A stretch of DNA of 64,000 nt from UBA7672 sp965279085 (lineage in GTDB: Bacteria; Pseudomonadota; Alphaproteobacteria; Caulobacterales; Hyphomonadaceae): assembly GCA_965279085.1 (NCBI GenBank), contig OZ257149.1:2108001-2172000 (forward strand), in the 5' to 3' direction. The notes under the pieces were generated by a model, which was given only the letters and a program-made list of their open reading frames with translations, was not told the DNA's origin and did no database searches. The position numbers were made by a program, and so were the translations under genes. Shown here in pieces: positions 8,709 to 16,396 of this stretch. Positions within the stretch are counted from its first letter, which is position 1; the number at the start of each line of letters is the position of its first letter.

Positions 8709-9182
8709 ATGGCCATAGCGCAGTCAGTCGAGCAATCGCGCAGCGGCCTCAAGACGGCTGGGACCGCGATCGGCTCGCGCATGCACCTGTTGCGGTATGC
8801 GGGCTTTGCCGTTGCGGCGATCTTCATCAACCTGCTCAACCAGAACGCCGTACTGAGCTGGCTCGGGCAGCATTGGTTCGGCATCTACGTCGCCATCTTT
8901 TTCGGCAACGCCGCCGGCCTCGTCTTCAAGTTTATCGCCGACAAATACTGGGTGTTTGACGACGTCGACCCTTCGCTAGTCGCCAACTCAAAGAAGTTCG
9001 CGCTGTACGCGTTCTTTGGCGTATTCACCACCCTGCTCTTCTGGGGATTCGAGTTGGCATTTCACTACGCTTTTCAGTCAGTGGTGATGACCAACGTTGG
9101 AGCGGTGTTGGGCCTGTGCGTGGGTTACGTCATCAAATACAATCTGGATAAGCATGTCACCTTCGCAGGGCCCAAGAATTGA
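8709..9182 (+). CDS. GtrA-family membrane protein, second copy
   Basis: A small polytopic membrane protein with four spans; the family C-terminus IKYNLDKHVTF is clear, as is KFIADKYWVF after span two. From ATG 8709 it has 157 residues. GTG 8667 and ATG 8781 are alternatives, and none has a convincing ribosome site, so the N-terminus is uncertain; the first span begins near LLRYAGFAVAA. It is divergent from the epimerase gene at 8553. Its sequence differs strongly from the 5887 copy, so this is not a recent duplication. It may flip a lipid-linked sugar for a different glycosyl modification. Confidence 0.8.
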   Translation: MAIAQSVEQSRSGLKTAGTAIGSRMHLLRYAGFAVAAIFINLLNQNAVLSWLGQHWFGIYVAIFFGNAAGLVFKFIADKYWVFDDVDPSLVANSKKFALYAFFGVFTTLLFWGFELAFHYAFQSVVMTNVGAVLGLCVGYVIKYNLDKHVTFAGPKN

Positions 9183-9458
9183 CCGCGCGCCAAATCGTCA
9201 GGTTCTGAGTGGGGGCTACAGGTTGATGGTTGGTCGAGCTGCACTGAACAAGACTTAGAATGTCTCGGTTTTGCAGGTCGTGAATAATTGGCCTTCGTTT
9301 GTCGAGAGCCAGAGAAGTATCATTGCTCCACTCGACGGCGCTTCAGCGCGCCCACAACAAGCCAAAAAGGATACTGGCGAGGATTTCAAACGACCGGCTA
9401 GCCCGTCGACTTGCGGCTCGATGATAGCTTAGAATAACTTGATTGCAGGGACACATGC

Positions 9459-10355
9459 ATGAAGGCCCTAGTGATCGGCGGCATGAGCGGACAGGTTACG
9501 CAATCGCTTGCGGAGCTCGATGATCCTGTTTTTCGCATAGACGTGCGCGGGCGCCCCCAAGTCAATCTGGCTGACGCATCTACGCTCGCAGCTGCTATCG
9601 CAGATGCAAAGCCCGACGTGGTGATTTGCTGCGGAGCTTACACTGCGGTCGATCAGGCAGAAGGAGCGGCGGGAATTGCACACGCCGTAAATGCGGTTGG
9701 ACCAACCGCGTTGGCGAAACTGTGTGCCCAAGCGGGCATTCCCATTCTACATTTATCAACCGACTATGTTTTCGACGGGTCAAAGACGTCGCCGTATCTT
9801 GAAACTGACACTCCCTCACCACAGACCGTGTACGGCGCTACCAAGTTGGAAGGCGAGATCGGCGTAACCTCCTCGGGCGCGCGGCATCTCATCTTACGTA
9901 CGTCATGGGTTCATGCGCCATTCGGCGTGAACTTCGTTCGTACGATGCTGAGGTTGGCTCGATCGCGCGAGCGTATTAGTGTCGTTGCTGATCAGATCGG
10001 TCGTCCCACATACGCACCGCATCTCGCGATAGCGATCCGTGATCTCGCCGCCCGACTCGCGCTTGATCCTTCCGCGCCAGCTGGGGTGTTCCATCTGACA
10101 GGGTCTGGTGAAGCTTGTTCCTGGCGACAGTTCGCCGAAGCGATATTCACGGCATCCCAAGTTCGCGGAGGCCCGTTTGCCGCCGCGGATCCGATCACTT
10201 CGTCTTCCTACCCCACGCCAGCGAAACGGCCGGCGAATTCGGTGCTGGATTGCAGCAAGCTGGCAGACGCCTATGGTCTGGTCATGCCCCATTGGAAGCA
10301 GGGTATGGAAGAATGCATTAGTCAGATCGCTGCATGCGGCTGGCAAGCTAGCTGA
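9459..10355 (+). CDS. rmlD: dTDP-4-dehydrorhamnose reductase
   Basis: Last step of dTDP-L-rhamnose synthesis: NAD(P)H reduction of the 4-keto group. At 298 residues it is full length. The N-terminal cofactor motif is slightly unusual (VIGGMSGQVTQSL rather than GxxGQLG). Other signatures are standard: ICCGAYTAVDQAEG, AVNAVGPTALAKLC, HLSTDYVFDGSK, YGATKLEGE (catalytic Tyr and Lys) and LRTSWVHA. It starts at ATG 9459. The 276 bases upstream contain no gene. It completes the pathway encoded by rmlA, rmlB and rmlC 4-6 kb away. Confidence 0.93.
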   Translation: MKALVIGGMSGQVTQSLAELDDPVFRIDVRGRPQVNLADASTLAAAIADAKPDVVICCGAYTAVDQAEGAAGIAHAVNAVGPTALAKLCAQAGIPILHLSTDYVFDGSKTSPYLETDTPSPQTVYGATKLEGEIGVTSSGARHLILRTSWVHAPFGVNFVRTMLRLARSRERISVVADQIGRPTYAPHLAIAIRDLAARLALDPSAPAGVFHLTGSGEACSWRQFAEAIFTASQVRGGPFAAADPITSSSYPTPAKRPANSVLDCSKLADAYGLVMPHWKQGMEECISQIAACGWQAS

Positions 10356-10399
10356 ACACGTTCAAGATTGTCCTGATTGGGGCCTGAGGCTGTCAAGAA

Positions 10400-11119
10400 T
10401 CATACCCGTACAACCACCGCGCTGAGATTGTCGCGCGCTCCGGCCTGCAGAACGCTTTCCAGGAACTCGGTCAAAGCCTTCAATGTGTTGTCTGCTGCCA
10501 CCAGTTGCTGAAACAGGACGTCCTCTGTGGCTAGGGCTCCGTCTGAGCACAGCAAGAATCGATCACCCTTCCGAATTTCTCCTCCCACGGCATCGATCTC
10601 AAGCGTGGGCTGCGAGCCGATGGCGCGAGTTAAGACTGCTTTGTAGCCAGCTGTGGACCGGCTCGCACGGCTTTCCTCGACGCAATGATCTTGGGAAATC
10701 TGGCGAAGCTCACCATCGCGGAGGAGATAGGCTCTGCAATTTCCGGCCCATAGGCAGGCATACATTCCATCTTGAATGAGCAACACAACGGTGCTTGCGC
10801 CGACGTTCCCAAGCCGCTCCTCCTTGGCACGCTCAAAGAGTCGAACATTTACATCAGCGAGCACAGATCTCACCAAGCGCCGACCGGTATATGGCGAGTC
10901 GAAGACGGCCAGACGCGCAAGGGTGCGAGCAATGGTCGCGGATCCAATACCGGGGGTGTTGTCCCCGCCCATACTGTCCGCCACAGCCCAAAGGCCTATG
11001 TCGCTGCGTTCGACGACCTCGTCCCTGTTGATACGACGCATACTTCCGGCATGCGTGATCGAGAACGATACATAACAGGGTTCGGAAGAAGGGTCTGTTG
11101 GGTTCAGCAAAGCAGGCAT
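10400..11119 (-). CDS. PP2C/PPM-type protein phosphatase
   Basis: A 239-residue PPM-family phosphatase. From ATG 11119 the length equals typical bacterial single-domain PP2C enzymes; GGAAGA upstream may be the ribosome site. Metal-binding motifs are present: MRRINRDE (about 27-34), VADSMGG (Asp48), an interior LLCSDGA, and ARDNLSAVVV near the C-terminus. Two positions differ from the usual pattern: RxxNRD instead of RxxNED, and ADSMGG instead of ADGMGG. The key aspartates are kept, so it is probably active. No kinase or FHA gene is adjacent, so its phosphoprotein partner is unknown. It is divergent from a small membrane protein gene. Confidence 0.8.
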   Translation of the reverse strand: MPALLNPTDPSSEPCYVSFSITHAGSMRRINRDEVVERSDIGLWAVADSMGGDNTPGIGSATIARTLARLAVFDSPYTGRRLVRSVLADVNVRLFERAKEERLGNVGASTVVLLIQDGMYACLWAGNCRAYLLRDGELRQISQDHCVEESRASRSTAGYKAVLTRAIGSQPTLEIDAVGGEIRKGDRFLLCSDGALATEDVLFQQLVAADNTLKALTEFLESVLQAGARDNLSAVVVRV

Positions 11120-11449
11120 GGCTCTTCCGCGAGTCGCTTCACCGGCGGCTTCAAGCATGGACGATAGGTATGTGCAGGTCGTTAACCCCGGTAGACATGT
11201 GCCGGGCCCAAAAGGCCGAGCGTGAGCCATAAGCCCGCGAAACTGTGACCTATGTCTTCGGCAATTCGCGTAGTCGAGATCATGCCGCAATCCGGTCTGC
11301 GACCCGAGCCAGCGGGCTGATGTCCGGCCCCCTGCGTCTAGAATGGGTGCCTTGGCGAGCACTGCTTATAAGTGGAGACCAATCTCAGCCATGATCTAGA
11401 TAATTAGGCTGCGCACAAGGCATTCTATGGCGTGCTATACGAGGTCGGC

Positions 11450-11749
11450 ATGCACGATTGGGGCTTCAATCGCACGCTTGGTCAGGCGCCGATCCTGATG
11501 TCGTTGATCGCTTTGGGGCTGGTAGTCTTTGGCGAAAGCATCGATCAAACGGTCACACTATCGGCCAAAAACTCTGCCGCCCTTTTCTTCCAAGTCCTGA
11601 TCTTTTCGCAACCACTCCTCATTGTAGGGTTCTTGATTTCAGCAGGCTGGAGAAGACCGTTGCGGACTGCAATCTTCCTGCTCTTGCAAGGTTCGGCTTT
11701 GGGGCTTGTCTTGGCCATCTCTTGGCATTTCGAGCGAGGATCGGCTTAG
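11450..11749 (+). CDS. Small three-span membrane protein, unknown function
   Basis: A 99-residue hydrophobic protein with spans at roughly 15-30, 46-66 and 74-92. ATG 11450 is chosen because GAGGT lies five bases upstream; GTG 11432 would add six residues. No family is recognisable. It ends 20 bases before the 3' end of the convergent anti-sigma gene. Confidence 0.5.
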   Translation: MHDWGFNRTLGQAPILMSLIALGLVVFGESIDQTVTLSAKNSAALFFQVLIFSQPLLIVGFLISAGWRRPLRTAIFLLLQGSALGLVLAISWHFERGSA

Positions 11750-11769
11750 CCAATAGTCGTCGCGAACCC

Positions 11770-12534
11770 TCAGCGTCCGGTCCGTTGCCACCCATCGCTG
11801 ATCAATTTTGTTTCCTCCTCGGCGTTCATGGGCGCACCGGACATATGCTGATCAAGGAAGGCTTCGAGTATGGGCGAACGGGTAGCAGACGCTGTCTGGA
11901 AGTCGCCAGGCGTTTTGACGAGCCCATAGGCGATGACCTGCGTGCGCCAGCTATTGTCATCATCTCGACAGGCGATGGCCGCCACCGCCTCATCGCTCGT
12001 AAAGACATCGAACTGCCTGCAGAAGCTACCGTTATCGGAAGCGAAGGTGAGACGCGGCGTCGCCATCCGATCTGCGCCGACTGAAACCGCCTCTCCCGTA
12101 CGCGCCGCGTCGAGGACACGATGCAGCGGCGAGCTGGCGACGATAACACCACCAGCCTCAGGCGCGAATGGGTCGGACGACGCTCTGGTCGCTATCGTCG
12201 ACATGAATCCAAATGTTGCGGCTGCGCAAAGCAGCGACGCGGCGATCGCGCGATGCTCGTGGAGGAAGGCGCCGATAGAACGCCGACGAAAGGGGATGAC
12301 CGCAGCCAACGGCTGAGTTTCCATCGCAGCTTTCAGCGCAGCACCCATCGGGACGTCGTCGATCCGCGCAGCAAACCCCACAAATGCCGCGTTCGCGACG
12401 CCTAGGCGTTCGGCGCGAGCGGTAAGGAGAGGGTCCACTTCCAGGTCCCTTGCTAGGGCATCCATATCGGCGGGCGCGAGTTCGCCATCGAGAAAGGCAG
12501 AGAGTTGCTCGTCGGTCCATGCCGCCCTTGTCAT
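11770..12534 (-). CDS. Membrane anti-sigma factor of the ECF pair
   Basis: A 254-residue inner-membrane protein that should hold the adjacent ECF sigma factor inactive. The N-terminus (TDEQLSAFLDGEL ... LEVDPLLTARAERLGVAN) is the helical anti-sigma domain typical of such pairs; it lacks the HxxxCxxC zinc motif. A membrane span lies near residues 95-112 (AIAASLLCAAATFGFMS). The periplasmic C-terminal domain of about 140 residues contains three cysteines and could sense an envelope signal. Its ATG overlaps the sigma TGA (ATGA at 12531-12534), so the two products are translationally coupled. Transcription from the sigma promoter at 13039-13063 would also cover this gene. Confidence 0.85.
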   Translation of the reverse strand: MTRAAWTDEQLSAFLDGELAPADMDALARDLEVDPLLTARAERLGVANAAFVGFAARIDDVPMGAALKAAMETQPLAAVIPFRRRSIGAFLHEHRAIAASLLCAAATFGFMSTIATRASSDPFAPEAGGVIVASSPLHRVLDAARTGEAVSVGADRMATPRLTFASDNGSFCRQFDVFTSDEAVAAIACRDDDNSWRTQVIAYGLVKTPGDFQTASATRSPILEAFLDQHMSGAPMNAEEETKLISDGWQRTGR

Positions 12535-13028
12535 GACACTGCCTCGATGTGAGCTGCGAGTGCAGCGCGGGCACGCGCAAGCCGGCTCATCACTGTGCCG
12601 ATGGGAATGGAGAGCGCATCGGCGGCTTCGCGATAAGCCATCCCGCCGATGGCGACCATGGCAAGAACTTCGCGCTGTTCTTCAGGCAGCGCGTCTATGC
12701 CTCGCTGTGTCCGGCGGAGCATCGCCTGAGCGGAAACGCGATCTTCTGTGGAGGCTTCGTGTTCAATGTCAGCAACGAGCTCGACCGCGGCGTCCCGCCG
12801 GACCTTCCGGGAGCGGAGATCGTCGATCCAGATATTGCGGCACACCCTGAACATCCATTTCACCAGTTCGACATCGTCCGGCATCGGCCGCGCGAGCATT
12901 TTCTCAAGCGTGCTCTGGACCAGGTCGTCGGCGTCTTCCACATGACGCGTCAGCGCGTACGCAAACCGCCGGACCTGTGGAACCAGCGCCACCAGCTCCC
13001 TGTGCAACTGTGTCCGGTCCCGAGCCAT
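12531..13028 (-). CDS. ECF-type RNA polymerase sigma factor
   Basis: A 165-residue sigma factor with only regions 2 and 4. Region 2 covers about residues 10-75 (FAYALTRHVEDADDLVQSTLEKML, then WMFRVCRNIWIDDLRSRK). Region 4 covers about 105-160 (LPEEQREVLAMVAIGGMAYREAADALSI, then GTVMSRLARARAAL). ATG 13028 is taken; a TTG three codons earlier is possible. It is upstream of and overlaps its anti-sigma gene, and is divergent from the S8 protease. A site fitting an ECF promoter (GGAAT-N16-CGTC) sits just upstream of both divergent genes, which implies autoregulation. It is not EcfG itself, since no NepR/PhyR gene is adjacent and the consensus differs. Confidence 0.93.
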   Translation of the reverse strand: MARDRTQLHRELVALVPQVRRFAYALTRHVEDADDLVQSTLEKMLARPMPDDVELVKWMFRVCRNIWIDDLRSRKVRRDAAVELVADIEHEASTEDRVSAQAMLRRTQRGIDALPEEQREVLAMVAIGGMAYREAADALSIPIGTVMSRLARARAALAAHIEAVS

Positions 13029-13038
13029 CTGATGCAAA

Positions 13039-13063
13039 GACGTACTGGTGAGAGGTTTATTCC
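13039..13063 (-). promoter_or_regulatory. Predicted ECF promoter of the sigma/anti-sigma operon
   Basis: On the minus strand: GGAA (13063-13060), exactly 17 bases, then CGTC (13042-13039), just upstream of the sigma start at 13028. The base after GGAA is T and then A, giving GGAATA. The same GGAAT-N16-CGTC layout occurs at three other promoters in the next 3.3 kb. Confidence 0.65.
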
Positions 13064-13077
13064 GCGGATATGCGGAA
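13060..13077. promoter_or_regulatory. Palindrome formed by two back-to-back -35 elements
   Basis: TTCCGC, six bases, GCGGAA: a perfect 6-bp dyad at the centre of the divergent sigma/protease region. Each arm contains the GGAA -35 element of one of the two divergent promoters, so the palindrome follows from their back-to-back placement. It could also serve as an operator, but the promoter explanation is enough. Confidence 0.6.
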
Positions 13078-13098
13078 TTTTACCAAGGTTCATGCGTC
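13074..13098 (+). promoter_or_regulatory. Predicted ECF promoter of the S8 protease gene
   Basis: Plus strand: GGAA (13074-13077), 17 bases, CGTC (13095-13098), 38 bases before the protease GTG. It mirrors the sigma promoter around the central palindrome. Spacing and boxes match the predicted promoters at 16211-16235 and 16294-16318. Confidence 0.65.
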
Positions 13099-13136
13099 AG
13101 CTTGTAGAGTTGCAGACGTGAGTAAAGGGTCTGATC

Positions 13137-14477
13137 GTGCGCACCGCCCGGTTTCTACTGAAAATACAAGCAGTTTGGCTTGCACTGACGCTCGCTGCGA
13201 CGCCGGATGCCGTGGCCCAACTGCCGGGCGGCCTGGTCGACGGGCCGATCGGCCGGGACATCCAGAACACGATTGACCGAACAGTCGATCGCACGTTGAC
13301 GGATTCGCTGAATGATCGCCTCGAGCGGGCGACCGAAAAGCTGATGCAAGCGAAGGACATCCCAAAGGCGATCCTTGACCCGCTGCTCGACACTCCGCTG
13401 CTGCCGGCGCGCAAGGAAGTTCCGGTCGAAGACAACTGGCGGGCCCTGGACCACGAATGGGTCGCACTGCTAACGCCAGAGCAGATGCCTGTGCTGCAGG
13501 CGGCCAATGTTCAGATTATCAGCCGGCGAACATTGTCGGCGACGGGCCTCGTTCTAGTGCGTGTCGTGGTGTCGGATCAGGACAACAATCCAGCGCGCGC
13601 AGAAGCCCTGCTACGCAGCCTGGGCGCCACCGCCGCTGACCGCAATCACATATATGACGAGCGAAGGGGGCCTTCGCCGGATCCGGAACCATCGCCGAAG
13701 CCATCGCCTGCCCCGCAAGGGTCTTCGAGTGCAAAGGCAGTGATCGGTTTGATAGACACGGCGCTGGCACGGAAGCATTCGGCTTTTGCACGCGCCAACA
13801 TCACCGAGCGTGATTTCGTCGAGAGCTCGAACGCGCGGCCAACCGCGCATGGCACATCCATCGCGTCCGTACTGGTGGGTGGTGAACGGAACCACAAGGG
13901 TTTGCTACCGAACGCCCGGCTGGTGGCGGCGTCGGTGTTTTATCAGGGCGACAGCGGCGCGACCGGAGCCACAACATCGGCTCTCGTCGCCGCTCTGGAC
14001 TGGATGTCGGCGGAAGGCGTCCAGGTCGTCAACATGAGTCTGGCCGGACCACCCAACCAGGTGCTTGGCGCCATGATCGACGCGCTTTCGAAGCGCGGGA
14101 TGATTGTGGTGGCGGCTGTCGGTAATGACGGACCATCAGCGCGACCGCTCTATCCGGCAGCGTTCGATCCTGTGGTGGCAGTGACTGCCGTCGACAAACA
14201 AAAGCGGATCTATCGCTGGGCCAACCAGGGTCCGCAGGTGGATTTCGCAGCCTGGGGCGTCAGCACGCCGGTGGCGCGGGTCAAGGGCGGCTATGGCGAA
14301 GAAAGCGGAACTTCCTTTGCCGCACCGGTGGTTGCGGCAGCGATCGCCGAACAGCTGGCGCGAGGCTCCGGGACGGCTCCAGCGGCGGTGCAGGCGCTGA
14401 TCGCGCGTGTGGAGGATCTGGGTGGACCGGGGCGGGACAACACCTATGGCCATGGCCTGGTGAAGCTCGCCTTCTGA
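13137..14477 (+). CDS. Secreted S8 (subtilisin-like) serine protease
   Basis: A 446-residue exported protease. A signal peptide covers about residues 1-28 (AVA-Q). A helical region (about 40-90) and a prodomain-like region (about 100-165) follow, then a Pro/Ser-rich linker (about 178-197). The catalytic domain runs from about 200 to the end: Asp207 in IGLIDTA, His238 in AHGTSIAS, oxyanion Asn330 in AAVGNDGP, Ser393 in SGTSFAAP. All triad residues are present. The start is GTG 13137 behind AAAGGG. It has its own predicted ECF promoter and is convergent with the barrel gene 8 bases away. I infer that it processes a protein of the same regulon, or cleaves envelope proteins under stress; the substrate is not shown by sequence. 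Confidence 0.9.
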   Translation: MRTARFLLKIQAVWLALTLAATPDAVAQLPGGLVDGPIGRDIQNTIDRTVDRTLTDSLNDRLERATEKLMQAKDIPKAILDPLLDTPLLPARKEVPVEDNWRALDHEWVALLTPEQMPVLQAANVQIISRRTLSATGLVLVRVVVSDQDNNPARAEALLRSLGATAADRNHIYDERRGPSPDPEPSPKPSPAPQGSSSAKAVIGLIDTALARKHSAFARANITERDFVESSNARPTAHGTSIASVLVGGERNHKGLLPNARLVAASVFYQGDSGATGATTSALVAALDWMSAEGVQVVNMSLAGPPNQVLGAMIDALSKRGMIVVAAVGNDGPSARPLYPAAFDPVVAVTAVDKQKRIYRWANQGPQVDFAAWGVSTPVARVKGGYGEESGTSFAAPVVAAAIAEQLARGSGTAPAAVQALIARVEDLGGPGRDNTYGHGLVKLAF

Positions 14478-14485
14478 AATCTGCA

Positions 14486-15415
14486 TCAGTACTTCACGCC
14501 AAGCCTCACCGACGCGACCTGTTCGTTGTAGTCAGCGCTGGCGAGGTTCGATTGATAGTCGCCGTACCGGTACACGCCTTCAACGACGACATTCTCGGTG
14601 ATCGGCGCTTCGAGCGAGAGGTCGACACCTGAGCGTTTGTCGGAGCGGGGAGCGCCGATCGACGGCGTTGGTGCATCGTAGTCCCTCTTTTCGTATTCGA
14701 CGCCGGCGCGAAAGGTCATGTCGCGGTCGAAGACTGGAAAGCGCTGCACGTAACGAACGCGGGCTGAGCCGGCACCGTAGTCGAGTGTGTTGTCGTTGGC
14801 GTCTTCTTCCAGCGCCTTGCCGCCGACGGCGATGTATTGCGTAGTTCCGTTCAGGAAGACGTAAGCATCCCCGGACACTGCGTTCGAGGTGGCGTCGCGC
14901 CCGGGACGGCCCTCGAAGGACTTGTCCGTTGCCGCATAAGCGACTCGCAGGAACAGCTTGTCGTTGAACTGATGCGACACGAATGGCGATACCTGCCAGA
15001 ATGTGAGGTACTTGTCGCCTGCGAGATTGGCCTGCGCCAGGTTGGCGACCACGCCCACGTTGACGCCACCGATATCGTAGCTGGCGTCGGCGAACCCACG
15101 ATGAAGGGTGATATCGAAAGCGTCGAACTCCTCATGCAGACTTTGCGAGAATTCGTAGCCGGCGCGGAGGGCGAACTTCTCGACCGGTGAACCGCTGATT
15201 TCGCCCCGTGCGTTTATCGTCGCGGCCCAGTCGCCCTGCCCTGTATTCGCATCGAGCTCCTGGACGGCGACATTGGAATTGTATTCCGCACCGATCTTGC
15301 CTTCGAATGTAAGAATCGTTCCCGGCTTCGGCGGCGACACCTCCTGCGCGTGCGCAGCGGCCGACATGACAACAAGCGCGCTTGCGCCGCTTGCGAGTTT
15401 GCTGAATCGAAACAC
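14486..15415 (-). CDS. Outer-membrane beta-barrel, Slam/DUF560-like
   Basis: A 309-residue barrel protein: signal peptide 1-23 (AHA-Q), then regularly spaced amphipathic strands (FEGKIGAEYNSNVAV, KFALRAGYEFSQSLH, LFLRVAYAATDKSF, DMTFRAGVEYEKRDYDAP) and the terminal strand VASVRLGVKY with an aromatic last residue. The size and strand pattern resemble the C-terminal barrel of surface lipoprotein assembly modifiers, but no TPR domain is present, so the match is tentative. It is the second gene of an operon with the LEA-like protein, separated from it by a strong hairpin. Shared control with the protease suggests it inserts, exports or anchors the partner protein. Confidence 0.75.
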   Translation of the reverse strand: MFRFSKLASGASALVVMSAAAHAQEVSPPKPGTILTFEGKIGAEYNSNVAVQELDANTGQGDWAATINARGEISGSPVEKFALRAGYEFSQSLHEEFDAFDITLHRGFADASYDIGGVNVGVVANLAQANLAGDKYLTFWQVSPFVSHQFNDKLFLRVAYAATDKSFEGRPGRDATSNAVSGDAYVFLNGTTQYIAVGGKALEEDANDNTLDYGAGSARVRYVQRFPVFDRDMTFRAGVEYEKRDYDAPTPSIGAPRSDKRSGVDLSLEAPITENVVVEGVYRYGDYQSNLASADYNEQVASVRLGVKY

Positions 15416-15431
15416 TGTCGTCTCCCTAGAA

Positions 15432-15459
15432 GTCCGGCGGCCCCGAAGCGCCGCCGGAC
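15432..15459 (-). promoter_or_regulatory. Intra-operon hairpin between LEA-like and barrel genes
   Basis: GTCCGGCGG, ten bases, CCGCCGGAC: a perfect 9-bp stem between the stop of the upstream gene and the ribosome site (AGGGAG) of the barrel gene. There is no T-run after it, so full termination is unlikely. It could stabilise the upstream message or give partial read-through, making more of the secreted protein than of the barrel. Confidence 0.5.
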
Positions 15460-15474
15460 CGCCACTTCGCCCAG

Positions 15475-16176
15475 CTAGAGGCCGAGGCCGTTGCGGATGT
15501 CGCTAGCGATGTTGGCCGACACATCCTTGGCGATGTCCGCCTTGATGGTGTCGCCAACTTCCTTCGACACGCTGGCAGCGATCTCGCCGTTGAGAGAGCC
15601 GGAGATCTCGCCACTGAGTGTCTTGTTCAGCGAACCGGAGAGTTCCTGCGAAACGCCTCCAGCGACGTCGCCCGAGAGAGCGCCTTGAGCCGAGCCGCTA
15701 ACCGAGCCAGCAGTTTGTCCGGTTTGTTTGGTGGTCTGGACCGCCGTTCTGGCCGTCGCCGCCGTATGGGTCTTGGCGTCCTGCGTTGTGTTCACGGCTT
15801 TGGACTTCGCGGCGTCGGCAGTGGCGCTCGCGCGATCACGAGTCTGGGAGGCAGCTGATTTCGCCGCCGAGGTGGCGTTCGGAATAGCGCCGGATTCCAC
15901 GCCGCCATTGAAGCCGCTGCTAGCATTACCCGATGCGCCGGACTTGCGGGCTTCGCCCGATGCACCTGCACCGCCGCCGAACGTTGCGCTGGTCGATCCG
16001 GCTTGAGCCGAGGTCGAGGCGCCACCGCCGGCATCTCCACGAGGCGTCCGCGAGATGGATCCGCTGCCGCCAACACCCCCGCTGCCACCAAGCGACGCCT
16101 GCGCCAGAGCCGCTGGGCTCAACGCCAGTGTAGCGCCGGCGAGAAGAACGATTTTCAGAGTGCTAGTGCGTGCCAT
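15475..16176 (-). CDS. Secreted Ala/Ser/Thr/Gly-rich LEA-like protein
   Basis: A 233-residue exported protein of very low complexity. A signal peptide covers 1-25 (ALA-Q). Residues about 26-90 are Gly/Ser-rich. About 95-155 is a charged Ala/Lys/Thr/Asp repeat (SAAKSAASQTRDRASATADAA, then KSKAVNTTQDAKTHTAA) resembling LEA group-3 amphipathic helices. About 160-205 repeats short units of the type LSGxVxGGVSxELSGSL and ISGSLNGEI. The C-terminus (VSKEVGDTIKADIAKDV) is again helical. The mature part has no cysteine. It has a predicted ECF promoter at 16211-16235 and precedes the barrel gene. Disordered desiccation- or stress-protective and cell-surface roles are both possible. No catalytic function is visible. 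Confidence 0.7.
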   Translation of the reverse strand: MARTSTLKIVLLAGATLALSPAALAQASLGGSGGVGGSGSISRTPRGDAGGGASTSAQAGSTSATFGGGAGASGEARKSGASGNASSGFNGGVESGAIPNATSAAKSAASQTRDRASATADAAKSKAVNTTQDAKTHTAATARTAVQTTKQTGQTAGSVSGSAQGALSGDVAGGVSQELSGSLNKTLSGEISGSLNGEIAASVSKEVGDTIKADIAKDVSANIASDIRNGLGL

Positions 16177-16210
16177 GATGGAACTCCCTCTTCAGGCATT
16201 TGCGAGGGAT

Positions 16211-16235
16211 GACGTGGATGCCGACCAGATATTCC
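16211..16235 (-). promoter_or_regulatory. Predicted ECF promoter of the LEA-like/barrel operon
   Basis: Minus strand: GGAA (16235-16232) followed by TA, 17 bases between the boxes, then CGTC (16214-16211) and ATCC, 34 bases before the ATG at 16176. It matches the sigma and protease promoters in both boxes and in exact spacing. Confidence 0.65.
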
Positions 16236-16293
16236 CAAAAATCTGACGCTGGACCGCATTAACCGCGCGCCAAAAAAGAATCGAACGGAACTT

Positions 16294-16318
16294 GGAATAA
16301 AGGCCCACGCCCCCCGTC
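16294..16318 (+). promoter_or_regulatory. Predicted ECF promoter of the CC0125-type lipoprotein
   Basis: Plus strand: GGAA (16294-16297) followed by TA, 17 bases between the boxes, CGTC (16315-16318) then ATCC, 78 bases before the lipoprotein ATG. An overlapping GGAAC at 16287 with CGCC 16 bases later is a poorer EcfG-like alternative. Confidence 0.55.
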
Positions 16319-16396
16319 ATCCCTGAGTTGAAGCTGTCTCGAAAGTTGCTGCACCGCGCGTTTGCCGACAAGCGCGCCCCACGCATGAGGATAACA

